A stretch of DNA of 64,000 nt from Acidobacteriota bacterium (lineage in GTDB: Bacteria; Acidobacteriota; Aminicenantia; Aminicenantales; Saccharicenantaceae), in assembly GCA_033549365.1 (NCBI GenBank), contig JAWSUF010000012.1, positions 1 to 64,000 on the forward strand, given 5' to 3'. The position numbers and the translations under genes were made by a program. This document shows positions 1 to 7,031 of the stretch, in pieces (within the stretch, counting starts at the first letter, position 1; every line of letters begins with the position of its first letter). The notes below the pieces were generated by a model. It was not told the origin of the DNA, did not search any database, and worked only from the letters and a program-made list of their open reading frames with translations.

Positions 1-110
1 GAAATCAAAGAAAGGGCTGTTTTCTACAAGTAAGCTATCCAGCTGATATTAAAGATGATAAGTTCAATAATAATTCCGCATTTTCAAGATTGTTTCGTGC
101 GGAATGTAGG

Positions 111-156
111 GTGTAGGGATGTCAATGAATCAATATGAAACACAAAAGGACTTTGA
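111..156 (-). repeat. Third copy of the kinase promoter-spacer repeat
   Basis: These 46 bases match positions 3530-3575, the spacer between the two kinase genes, at about 39 of 46 positions. The block carries the reverse-strand TTGACA (120-125) in the same setting as the promoters of both kinases. No good -10 lies 17 bases away, because the next bases diverge. In the intact junction the block runs straight into the 3' end of a kinase gene. Here it is separated from the kinase 1 stop by the MntA-HepT module. The gene it once served would lie left of the window edge. The repeat is seen directly; its meaning is inferred. Confidence 0.6.
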
Positions 157-209
157 TAGGAAAGCGCTCAAGCGAGGGAATCAAGAACTCCCATGAGGTG
201 TATGGAAAT

Positions 210-647
210 TTAGATCTTCAGTGATTTGATGAAGCGATCCGCCTCGTCAAGGAATTTTCTCAGATTATCCTTGTTCTCCATTGTCTGCTGGAAGACCTTC
301 TCATCATCGACAACCCAATATCGATGGATGAGGATATTCCTGAGCTCAGCCAGTTTCCGCAGCTTTTGAGCCAAGGCATGAGTCATGATCCCGGCTTCGC
401 CGGCCTTAACGATGCAGTCGACATATCCTTCACAAACGATCCCCTTCGCTTTCGCCAGGAGATGTTGACAGATGTCGGCCACGGCCTCGACGGCCTCAAT
501 CAATAGATATTTCATGGACAGCGCATTTCTGGGATCCGTAAGGAAATCCTCGACCCCGCCGCCGAAAAGGTGATCGATTTGATCCGAAATCCGGACAAGA
601 TCCATCTTCGCTTTTAGGATGCGATCCATATCTACAGCCGTCTTCAT
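210..647 (-). CDS. hepT: HepT-like toxin of a MntA-HepT toxin-antitoxin module
   Basis: All-helical protein of 145 residues of the HepT (HEPN, formerly DUF86) family. Its C-terminal half carries the RX4HXY ribonuclease motif in RNILIHRYW. Known family members cleave RNA and are silenced when the partner MntA adenylylates the motif tyrosine. The start lies 3 bases after the stop of the upstream mntA, so the two genes are read as one transcript in the usual antitoxin-first order. The module sits just downstream of the first kinase gene, inside what looks like a broken kinase tandem array. All motif residues are present, so the gene looks functional. Family call is firm; activity in this host is inferred. 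Confidence 0.88.
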   Translation of the reverse strand: MKTAVDMDRILKAKMDLVRISDQIDHLFGGGVEDFLTDPRNALSMKYLLIEAVEAVADICQHLLAKAKGIVCEGYVDCIVKAGEAGIMTHALAQKLRKLAELRNILIHRYWVVDDEKVFQQTMENKDNLRKFLDEADRFIKSLKI

Positions 648-650
648 GCG

Positions 651-1067
651 CTAGGCCTCAAGAGCAAGGTTTCTGAAGTGAGAATATTCGCGGTATCTTC
701 TGCCGACATCATCGATAAAATCCGTTCTGAGGTCTTCCGATTTGCTGACGAGAAGCACCCCTTTCTTCAGGACGGAAAGCTGAAAAGAAACAGGCGCCCG
801 GTTCAAGATCATCACTTCGACCGGGTAACCCGTGGATTTTGACAATGCGAACGATAGATCCGACTCCGGGACGGATTCCTCATTGTATTCCAAAAGATAG
901 ACGGCGACGTCGATATCCCTGAAAGAATTCCCCTCGGAAAATGAGCCGTAGATATAAGTGAAGGCCACATCATCTCTCTTAGAAAAATAGGTTTTCAACT
1001 CCGTGATGAGCCCGCGCTGTTGCTCTTCGCCGATACGCTGTTTCGTCCGAAACCTCTTCTCGATCAT
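651..1067 (-). CDS. mntA: MntA-like nucleotidyltransferase antitoxin
   Basis: Minimal nucleotidyltransferase of 138 residues. The polymerase-beta-type signature is visible as GSF, then nine residues, then DID (YIYGSFSEGNSFRDIDVAVY), with two of the metal-binding acidic residues. Family members transfer AMP onto the tyrosine of the HepT RX4HXY motif and so neutralise it. The gene precedes hepT by 3 bases. A perfect TATAAT on the coding strand ends only 6 bases before the ATG, and no ribosome binding site fits between, so the mRNA may be leaderless. The ATG was chosen because the family core starts soon after it and there is no coding room upstream before the kinase stop. Confidence 0.85.
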   Translation of the reverse strand: MIEKRFRTKQRIGEEQQRGLITELKTYFSKRDDVAFTYIYGSFSEGNSFRDIDVAVYLLEYNEESVPESDLSFALSKSTGYPVEVMILNRAPVSFQLSVLKKGVLLVSKSEDLRTDFIDDVGRRYREYSHFRNLALEA

Positions 1068-1073
1068 GACGTT

Positions 1074-1079
1074 ATTATA
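1074..1079 (-). promoter_or_regulatory. -10 box TATAAT of mntA, probably leaderless transcript
   Basis: The reverse strand reads TATAAT, followed by six bases and the mntA ATG. Transcription normally begins 6-8 bases after the -10 box, which places the start at or on the ATG. The hexamer 17 bases upstream is TTCTGA, a poor -35 that overlaps the kinase 1 stop codon. Confidence 0.5.
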
Positions 1080-1096
1080 CCCATTTGCGAATCGAA

Positions 1097-3484
1097 TCAG
1101 AAATCCAGCTTCATCCTGGCCAGGAGGGCTTTGTAGCGAGGGTCGGCGGTCATCGAAGAAGGCCAGATGGCGGTATGAGTGTGGATCAATGCCATCAGGA
1201 TATCGCGCTCTTCATAGGCCTTGTCCAGGAATTCGAAGGCCAGGTCGAGTCGATCCAATAACCCGGCTGCTATACCGATGAAAAAGGACGACGTCTCTTT
1301 GATGGTTTTTTTCTGTTCGATCATCTCCTCAAGAATTTGCTCAACCTTCTTATGATCTCCCTTCAAATAATAGATTCCTGCAAGAACTCCTTCGGCCCAG
1401 CCGGGGATGACAGGAAGTCTTTTCATTCTTTCTAAGCCATCAATGGCCTCGTCCCATAGGCCCTTGCGCATATAAGAATACCCGGCAAATAAATGGGTCA
1501 GGACAAAGTTCGGGTCGATCTCCATGGCCCTCGCTAATTCCTGGAGCGCCTCGTCAGTTCTTGCTACGGACATGTGAATACCGACCGACCAGGCGTAATA
1601 GAGGGGCATGAGGGGATCGAGCTCAAGGGCCTTCTTGATTTCACGAACGGCCTCGTCATATCGATTCATGGTCACCAGGAACCAGCCGCGATTGGCGTGG
1701 GCCATGGCGTCGCCCGGATTGAGGGCAAGCGCCCGATCATAGCTGCGGGCGGCAGCCTCCCAGTCCCACTCGAGCCAGTGCGCCACCATGCCGGCGGCGG
1801 AATGGGCCTCGGACAGATTTTCATCAAGGGACAGGGCTTTTTCGATAGCCGCTTTGGCTTTCGGCAGCATCTCTGCCGGAGGGGCAAAATTAAAAGCCCC
1901 TAAAAAGGCAAAAACCTGGCCCATGCCCGCGTAGGCCTGAGCGAAATGCGGGTCCTTATCGATGGCGGCCCGAAAGAATCCCACGGCCTTCTCGTAGGAA
2001 TCGGGACTCGGCCGGGCGAGGAAGTAGAGTCCCTTGAGATAGAGGTTGTAGGCCTCGGGGTCGTCCGTAGAGCGCTTCCGGAGGGCGGTCTTCTCACCGA
2101 CCTTCAGGGTCACTTTCAGGCTGTCCACGATGGCCGCCGTGATCTCGTCCTGGATGGCGAAGATGTCGGCCATGTCCCGGTCGTAGCGGTCCGACCAGAG
2201 ATGGAACCCGTCCTCGACGTTGATGAGCTGGGCCGTGACGCGCAGCCGGTTCCCGGCCTTCCGGACGCTGCCTTCGAGAACGGCCTTGACGTCGAGCCTC
2301 CGGCCGATCTCCCGGATATCGAGATTCATGCCCTTGAGGGCGAAGGCCGAGGTCCGGGCCATGACGCGCAAGTCATGAATGCGGGCCAGGGCGTTCAGAA
2401 GCTCCTCCGCGATCCCTTCGGCGAAGTAGTCTTGCTCTTTGTCCGGGCTCATATTGGTAAAGGGGAGGACGGCGATGGAGGTGGACGGCTTATGGGAAGA
2501 CGGTGCGGGCGCCGAGGCGACGTCACGGAGATCCACGGCCTTGAGGTCCTGGAGCAGGGCCTGGAAATCCAGGTAGCGGTTGAGGGCGTTTTTCTGGAGG
2601 CATTGCTCCAGCACTCCGGCGAGGCCGGCCGGGATGTCGCTCATCAGAGCCGCGATCGGCTCGGGCTCGCCGTGGACAATGGCCTGAAAGACCGCCTGTT
2701 CGTGCCCGCCCTGGAACGGGCCCTGGCCGGCCAGCATCTCGTAAACCATGCAACCGAAAGACCAGATGTCCGTGCGATGGTCGACTTTTTGGCCCAAGAC
2801 CTGTTCGGGCGACATGTAGGCGACCGTGCCCATGACCGCGTCCGTTCGCGTCAGGTCTATGGCGCCTGCCATTCGGGCCAGACCGAAGTCCATGATCTTA
2901 ACCCCGCCTCTTGTAGCCAGCATGATGTTGGCCGGCTTGATGTCCCGGTGGATGACGCCTTTGCGGTGCGCTTCCCCCAGGCCTTCTGCGACCTGGAGGG
3001 CGATGTCCAGGGCTTCTTTGATTTTGAGCGGTTTTTGGACGATCCTCGCCTTGAGGCTCATCCCGTCGATATAGGCCATGGCGATGTACATTTGGCCGTC
3101 ATGCTCCTCGACCTCGTAGACCGTGCAGATGTGGGGGTGGTCGAGGGCGGCCGCGGCCTGGGCTTCGCGCATGAACCGTTCCTTGGCTTCGGGGGACTGC
3201 GACTGTTCGAAGGGGAGAAGCTTCAGGGCGACCGGGCGTCGGAGCTTGGTATCCTCGGCCTTGAACACGACGCCCATGCCGCCTCGTCCGATCTCTCCGC
3301 CGATCTTGTACTTGTTGGCGAAGAGCGTCCCTTTCTTAAGCGGCGGAATCGGCGTTTCGAGCGTTTTCGTCAAGGAGGGGATGGCCTGCCCCTCCGGACC
3401 GAGGGGAGCCGCACAGTTGCTGCAAAAGCGCGAATCCTCAAGATTTACGGAATGACACTTCGGACATTTCAAGGATTTTCCCAT
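1097..3484 (-). CDS. Ser/Thr protein kinase with TolB-like and TPR domains (copy 1)
   Basis: A soluble 795-residue eukaryote-like kinase. An N-terminal zinc ribbon (Cys 7, 10, 21, 24) is followed by a kinase domain at about 60-320: glycine loop GEIGRGGMGV at 63-72, ATP lysine 88 in VALKLL, catalytic HRD 179-181 in HRDIKPANIM, DFG 199-201 and an MSPEQ activation segment. Next comes a TolB/FlgO-type N-terminal domain at about 335-480 (starting SIAVLPFTNMSPDKEQDYF), then roughly six TPR units to the end. No membrane segment is visible. All catalytic residues are intact. This layout is common in Acidobacteriota and serves unknown signalling roles. A strong promoter lies 32 bases upstream. Substrate unknown. 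Confidence 0.9.
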   Translation of the reverse strand: MGKSLKCPKCHSVNLEDSRFCSNCAAPLGPEGQAIPSLTKTLETPIPPLKKGTLFANKYKIGGEIGRGGMGVVFKAEDTKLRRPVALKLLPFEQSQSPEAKERFMREAQAAAALDHPHICTVYEVEEHDGQMYIAMAYIDGMSLKARIVQKPLKIKEALDIALQVAEGLGEAHRKGVIHRDIKPANIMLATRGGVKIMDFGLARMAGAIDLTRTDAVMGTVAYMSPEQVLGQKVDHRTDIWSFGCMVYEMLAGQGPFQGGHEQAVFQAIVHGEPEPIAALMSDIPAGLAGVLEQCLQKNALNRYLDFQALLQDLKAVDLRDVASAPAPSSHKPSTSIAVLPFTNMSPDKEQDYFAEGIAEELLNALARIHDLRVMARTSAFALKGMNLDIREIGRRLDVKAVLEGSVRKAGNRLRVTAQLINVEDGFHLWSDRYDRDMADIFAIQDEITAAIVDSLKVTLKVGEKTALRKRSTDDPEAYNLYLKGLYFLARPSPDSYEKAVGFFRAAIDKDPHFAQAYAGMGQVFAFLGAFNFAPPAEMLPKAKAAIEKALSLDENLSEAHSAAGMVAHWLEWDWEAAARSYDRALALNPGDAMAHANRGWFLVTMNRYDEAVREIKKALELDPLMPLYYAWSVGIHMSVARTDEALQELARAMEIDPNFVLTHLFAGYSYMRKGLWDEAIDGLERMKRLPVIPGWAEGVLAGIYYLKGDHKKVEQILEEMIEQKKTIKETSSFFIGIAAGLLDRLDLAFEFLDKAYEERDILMALIHTHTAIWPSSMTADPRYKALLARMKLDF

Positions 3485-3515
3485 GATCCCTCTCCCTTTT
3501 CGTCAACTATGAAAC

Positions 3516-3544
3516 AATATAGGTCGCGGGTGTAGGGATGTCAA
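3516..3544 (-). promoter_or_regulatory. Consensus sigma70 promoter of kinase copy 1
   Basis: The reverse strand has TTGACA (3539-3544), exactly 17 bases, then TATATT (3516-3521), followed by a 30-base leader and the kinase ATG at 3484. It is a full-consensus -35 with optimal spacing, conserved in both kinase copies. Confidence 0.8.
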
Positions 3545-3581
3545 TGAATAAATATGAAAACCGTTAGAACTTTGAATCGAA

Positions 3582-5981
3582 TCAGAAATCCAGCTTCATC
3601 TTGGCCAGGAAAGCTTTGTAGCGAGGGTCTGCGCTCATCGAAGAAGGCCAGATGGCGGCATGAGTGTGGATCAAAGCCAACATGATATCGCGCTCTTCAT
3701 AGGCCTTGTCCAGGAATTCGAAGGCCAGGTCGAGTCGATCCAAGAACCCGGCTGCCATACCGATGTAAAAGGACGACGTCTCTTTGATGGTTTTTTTCTG
3801 TTCGATCATCTCCTCAAGAACTTGCTCAGCCTTCTTATGATCCCCCTTCAAATAATAGATTCCTGCAAGAACTCCTTCGGCCCAGCCGGGGATGACAGTA
3901 AGTCTTTTCATTCTTTCTAAGCCATCAATGGCCTCGTCCCATAGGCCCTTGCGCATATAAGAATACCCGGCAAAATAATGGGTCAGGACAAAGTTCGGGT
4001 CGATCTCCATTGCCCTCGCTAATTCCTGGAGCGCCTCGTCAGTTCTTGCTACGGACATGTGAATACCGACCGACCAGGCGTAATAGAGAGGCATGAGGGG
4101 ATCGAGCTCAAGGGCCTTCTTGATTTCACGAACGGCCTCGTCATATCGATTCATGGTCACCAGGAACCAGCCGCGATTGGCGTGGGCCATGGCGTCGCCC
4201 GGATTGAGGGCAAGCGCCCGATCATAGCTGCGGGCGGCAGCCTCCCAGTCCCACTCGAGCCAGTGCGCCACCATGCCGGCGGCGGAATGGGCCTCGGACA
4301 GATTTTCATCAAGGGACAGGGCTTTTTCGATAGCCGCTTTGGCTTTCGGCAGCATCTCTGCCGGAGGGGCAAAATTAAAAGCCCCTAAAAAGGCAAAAAC
4401 CTGGCCCATGCCCGCGTAGGCCTGAGCGAAATGCGGGTCCTTATCGATGGCGGCCCGAAAGAATCCCACGGCCTTCTCGTAGGAATCGGGACTCGGCCGG
4501 GCGAGGAAGTAGAGTCCCTTGAGATAGAGGTTGTAGGCCTCGGGGTCGTCCGTAGAGCGCTTCCGGAGGGCGGTCTTCTCACCGACCTTCAGGGTCACTT
4601 TCAGGCTGTCCACGATGGCCGCCGTGATCTCGTCCTGGATGGCGAAGATGTCGGCCATGTCCCGGTCGTAGCGGTCCGACCAGAGATGGAACCCGTCCTC
4701 GACGTTGATGAGCTGGGCCGTGACGCGCAGCCGGTTCCCGGCCTTCCGGACGCTGCCTTCGAGAACGGCCTTGACGTCGAGCCTCCGGCCGATCTCCCGG
4801 ATATCGAGATTCATGCCCTTGAGGGCGAAGGCCGAGGTCCGGGCCATGACGCGCAAGTCATGAATGCGGGCCAGGGCGTTCAGAAGCTCCTCCGCGATCC
4901 CTTCGGCGAAGTAGTCTTGCTCTTTGTCCGGGCTCATATTGGTAAAGGGGAGGACGGCGATGGAGGTGGACGGCTTATGGGAAGACGGTGCGGGCGCCGA
5001 GGCGACGTCACGGAGATCCACGGCCTTGAGGTCCTGGAGCAGGGCCTGGAAATCCAGGTAGCGGTTGAGGGCGTTTTTCTGGAGGCATTGCTCCAGCACT
5101 CCGGCGAGGCCGGCCGGGATGTCGCTCATCAGAGCCGCGATCGGCTCGGGCTCGCCGTGGACAATGGCCTGAAAGACCGCCTGTTCGTGCCCGCCCTGGA
5201 ACGGGCCCTGGCCGGCCAGCATCTCGTAAACCATGCAACCGAAAGACCAGATGTCCGTGCGATGGTCGACTTTTTGGCCCAAGACCTGTTCGGGCGACAT
5301 GTAGGCGACCGTGCCCATGACCGCGTCCGTTCGCGTCAGGTCTATGGCGCCTGCCATTCGGGCCAGACCGAAGTCCATGATCTTAACCCCGCCTCTTGTA
5401 GCCAGCATGATGTTGGCCGGCTTGATGTCCCGGTGGATGACGCCTTTGCGGTGCGCTTCCCCCAGGCCTTCTGCGACCTGGAGGGCGATGTCCAGGGCTT
5501 CTTTGATTTTGAGCGGTTTTTGGACGATCCTCGCCTTGAGGCTCATCCCGTCGATATAGGCCATGGCGATGTACATTTGGCCGTCATGCTCCTCGACCTC
5601 GTAGACCGTGCAGATGTGGGTGTGGTCGAGGGCGGCAGCGGCCTGGGCCTCGCGCATGAACCGTTTCTTGGCCTCGGGCGACTGCGACTGTTCGAAGGGG
5701 AGAAGCTTCAGGGCGACGGTCCGTTTGAGCTTGGTATCCTCGGCCTTGAACACGACGCCCATGCCGCCCCGTCCGATCTCTCCGCCGATCTTGTACCGGT
5801 TCGCGAAGAGCGTCCCTTTCTTAAGCGGGGGAATCGGCGTTTCGAGCGTTTTCGTCAAGGAGGGTTGGCCCTTCGGGTCCGGCGCGGCCTTGACATCGAG
5901 ACTGGATCCGCAGTCATTGCAAAAACGTGAATTTTCCGGGTTTTCGGAATGACACTTCGGACATTTCAAGGATTTTCCCAT
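3582..5981 (-). CDS. Ser/Thr protein kinase with TolB-like and TPR domains (copy 2)
   Basis: A 799-residue paralogue of the neighbouring copy with the same order: zinc ribbon (Cys 7, 10, 21, 24), kinase domain with intact GEIGRGGMGV, VALKLL lysine, HRDIKPANIM and DFG, a TolB/FlgO-like domain, then TPR repeats. Residues from about 135 to 655 are identical to copy 1. The differences cluster in the linker after the zinc ribbon (four extra residues) and in the last 120 residues, where at least 17 substitutions occur. The ends may give the two kinases different partners while the core stays the same. It has its own promoter. Function beyond protein phosphorylation is not known. Confidence 0.9.
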   Translation of the reverse strand: MGKSLKCPKCHSENPENSRFCNDCGSSLDVKAAPDPKGQPSLTKTLETPIPPLKKGTLFANRYKIGGEIGRGGMGVVFKAEDTKLKRTVALKLLPFEQSQSPEAKKRFMREAQAAAALDHTHICTVYEVEEHDGQMYIAMAYIDGMSLKARIVQKPLKIKEALDIALQVAEGLGEAHRKGVIHRDIKPANIMLATRGGVKIMDFGLARMAGAIDLTRTDAVMGTVAYMSPEQVLGQKVDHRTDIWSFGCMVYEMLAGQGPFQGGHEQAVFQAIVHGEPEPIAALMSDIPAGLAGVLEQCLQKNALNRYLDFQALLQDLKAVDLRDVASAPAPSSHKPSTSIAVLPFTNMSPDKEQDYFAEGIAEELLNALARIHDLRVMARTSAFALKGMNLDIREIGRRLDVKAVLEGSVRKAGNRLRVTAQLINVEDGFHLWSDRYDRDMADIFAIQDEITAAIVDSLKVTLKVGEKTALRKRSTDDPEAYNLYLKGLYFLARPSPDSYEKAVGFFRAAIDKDPHFAQAYAGMGQVFAFLGAFNFAPPAEMLPKAKAAIEKALSLDENLSEAHSAAGMVAHWLEWDWEAAARSYDRALALNPGDAMAHANRGWFLVTMNRYDEAVREIKKALELDPLMPLYYAWSVGIHMSVARTDEALQELARAMEIDPNFVLTHYFAGYSYMRKGLWDEAIDGLERMKRLTVIPGWAEGVLAGIYYLKGDHKKAEQVLEEMIEQKKTIKETSSFYIGMAAGFLDRLDLAFEFLDKAYEERDIMLALIHTHAAIWPSSMSADPRYKAFLAKMKLDF

Positions 5982-6012
5982 GATCCCTCTCCTTTTTCGT
6001 CAACTATAGAAC

Positions 6013-6041
6013 AATGTAGGTCGCGGGTGTAGGGATGTCAA
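6013..6041 (-). promoter_or_regulatory. Sigma70 promoter of kinase copy 2
   Basis: The reverse strand has TTGACA (6036-6041), 17 bases, then TACATT (6013-6018), with the same spacer sequence as in copy 1. The leader to the ATG at 5981 is about 30 bases. Upstream of the -35 the two copies stop resembling each other, which marks the edge of the duplicated unit. Confidence 0.75.
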
Positions 6042-6085
6042 TCAGAAAATTCTCCCGTCGAGATCCTCGGAATCCAAGGATGCGT

Positions 6086-6463
6086 TTATCGACCCATGAA
6101 CAGATAGGCACCGTACGCAACGGCCATCAAAACATGGAAACCGAGAACAACCCACATCCACAGGTTGAGCTCAAGACTGGTGAAAAACATCAGAGCGAGC
6201 TTCAGCAGCACCATCGCGATGAGCAGCAGAAAGAACACGAGAATGATAGGGAAACGGACCTCATCCACTGTCTTGTTTCGGGAGCCGAATGCAATGCCTG
6301 CAATTGCGAGGATCCCAAGTCCGAAGAACCTCCAACCAATAGTTCCCATGGAATCGGTCGGCAATGCAAGAAAGTCGCTCACGAAACCCGGAAACGCCAG
6401 GAATGACGCCCCGAAAACGAGGCCGGCTACTGAGTGAAACCGGAAAAGCACTCTCGCCTTCAT
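6086..6463 (-). CDS. Small four-helix integral membrane protein, unknown function
   Basis: A 125-residue protein that is mostly hydrophobic, with four predicted membrane segments at about residues 9-30, 42-60, 69-91 and 99-121. No charged catalytic motif or cysteine pattern is visible. A strong ribosome binding site, AAAGGAGG, stands 6 bases before the ATG, so the gene is very likely real. It stands alone between the kinase array and tRNA-Thr, on the same strand as both. The layout resembles small DUF-type membrane proteins found widely in bacteria, but I do not recognise the family and assign no function. Confidence 0.7.
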   Translation of the reverse strand: MKARVLFRFHSVAGLVFGASFLAFPGFVSDFLALPTDSMGTIGWRFFGLGILAIAGIAFGSRNKTVDEVRFPIILVFFLLLIAMVLLKLALMFFTSLELNLWMWVVLGFHVLMAVAYGAYLFMGR

Positions 6464-6766
6464 GTGTTCCTCCTTTAAAGCACAGATTTCGACACGCAGT
6501 TTGATCGAACTAAACCCCCATTTCCATCGATGTATATGTACTCACTTTTCCGAAAGATCCATCTCTAAGTCCGATCAGATTTCCAGCACAAAATTAAAAA
6601 GCTACCGCCAAAAAGATGAAATTATTCATTTAGTCGCAGCTCGATAGATTTTCAAAATGTTAGAAATTTCTGATGAAGATGGAGAGGCGATGGGGAGCGA
6701 TTAGGAATCTCGATCCCGGCATGATAGGGATGCTTTAAGATGCTGATTTCTCGGGGAATAAGACGG
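6464..6766. other. Intergenic region, no gene seen
   Basis: About 300 bases between the small membrane protein and tRNA-Thr. It is richer in A and T than its surroundings. Short open frames here have no ribosome binding site or recognisable product. It probably holds the promoter of the membrane protein and the 3' trailer of the tRNA, but I see no clear -35/-10 pair or terminator. Confidence 0.5.
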
Positions 6767-6839
<73 letters not shown>

Positions 6840-6844
6840 CCGCC

Positions 6845-6866
6845 GGCGCGGCCGGCCGGCCGCGCC
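6845..6866. repeat. Perfect 22-base GC palindrome beside tRNA-Thr
   Basis: These 22 bases are all G or C and equal their own reverse complement. The block lies 5 bases upstream of the 5' end of tRNA-Thr on its coding strand. It contains the 8-base palindrome GGCCGGCC twice, overlapping. No T run follows on either strand, so it is not a standard terminator. Confidence 0.8.
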
Positions 6867-7031
6867 TGAAGCTTCCCACACATTAATCAAATCGAGACGG
6901 ACTGTCAAGATAAGCCCCCTTTCCATTCCAACCCATTTCGACTACAATACCCCTCCGGTCCGGGGAACCGCAGATCCGCCGCGCTTGACCCGGGCACACC
7001 AAGCGGAACGGAGAATCCGGAACAACAGCCC

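Larger units (their letters stand above)
1089..6042. repeat. Tandem duplication of a 2.48-kb kinase gene plus promoter
   Basis: Two direct copies, offset by 2485 bases in the shared core, each hold a full kinase-TPR gene, its promoter and its 3' flank. Copy 1 spans about 1089-3573 and copy 2 about 3574-6042. From about 1605 to 3130 (4090 to 5615 in copy 2) I saw no base difference. The two gene ends differ clearly, at the zinc ribbon and in the last 120 residues, and copy 2 has 12 extra bases near its 5' end. Identical middle and diverged ends point to gene conversion after an older duplication, or to an assembly effect. Confidence 0.85.

Noticed and set aside
1946-3535. Long open frame of 529 codons on the plus strand over kinase copy 1 (and its twin at 4431-5930)
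   Set aside because: It is the complement of the kinase reading frame, has low-complexity Val/Asp/Gly/Leu composition, and is present only because of high GC content.
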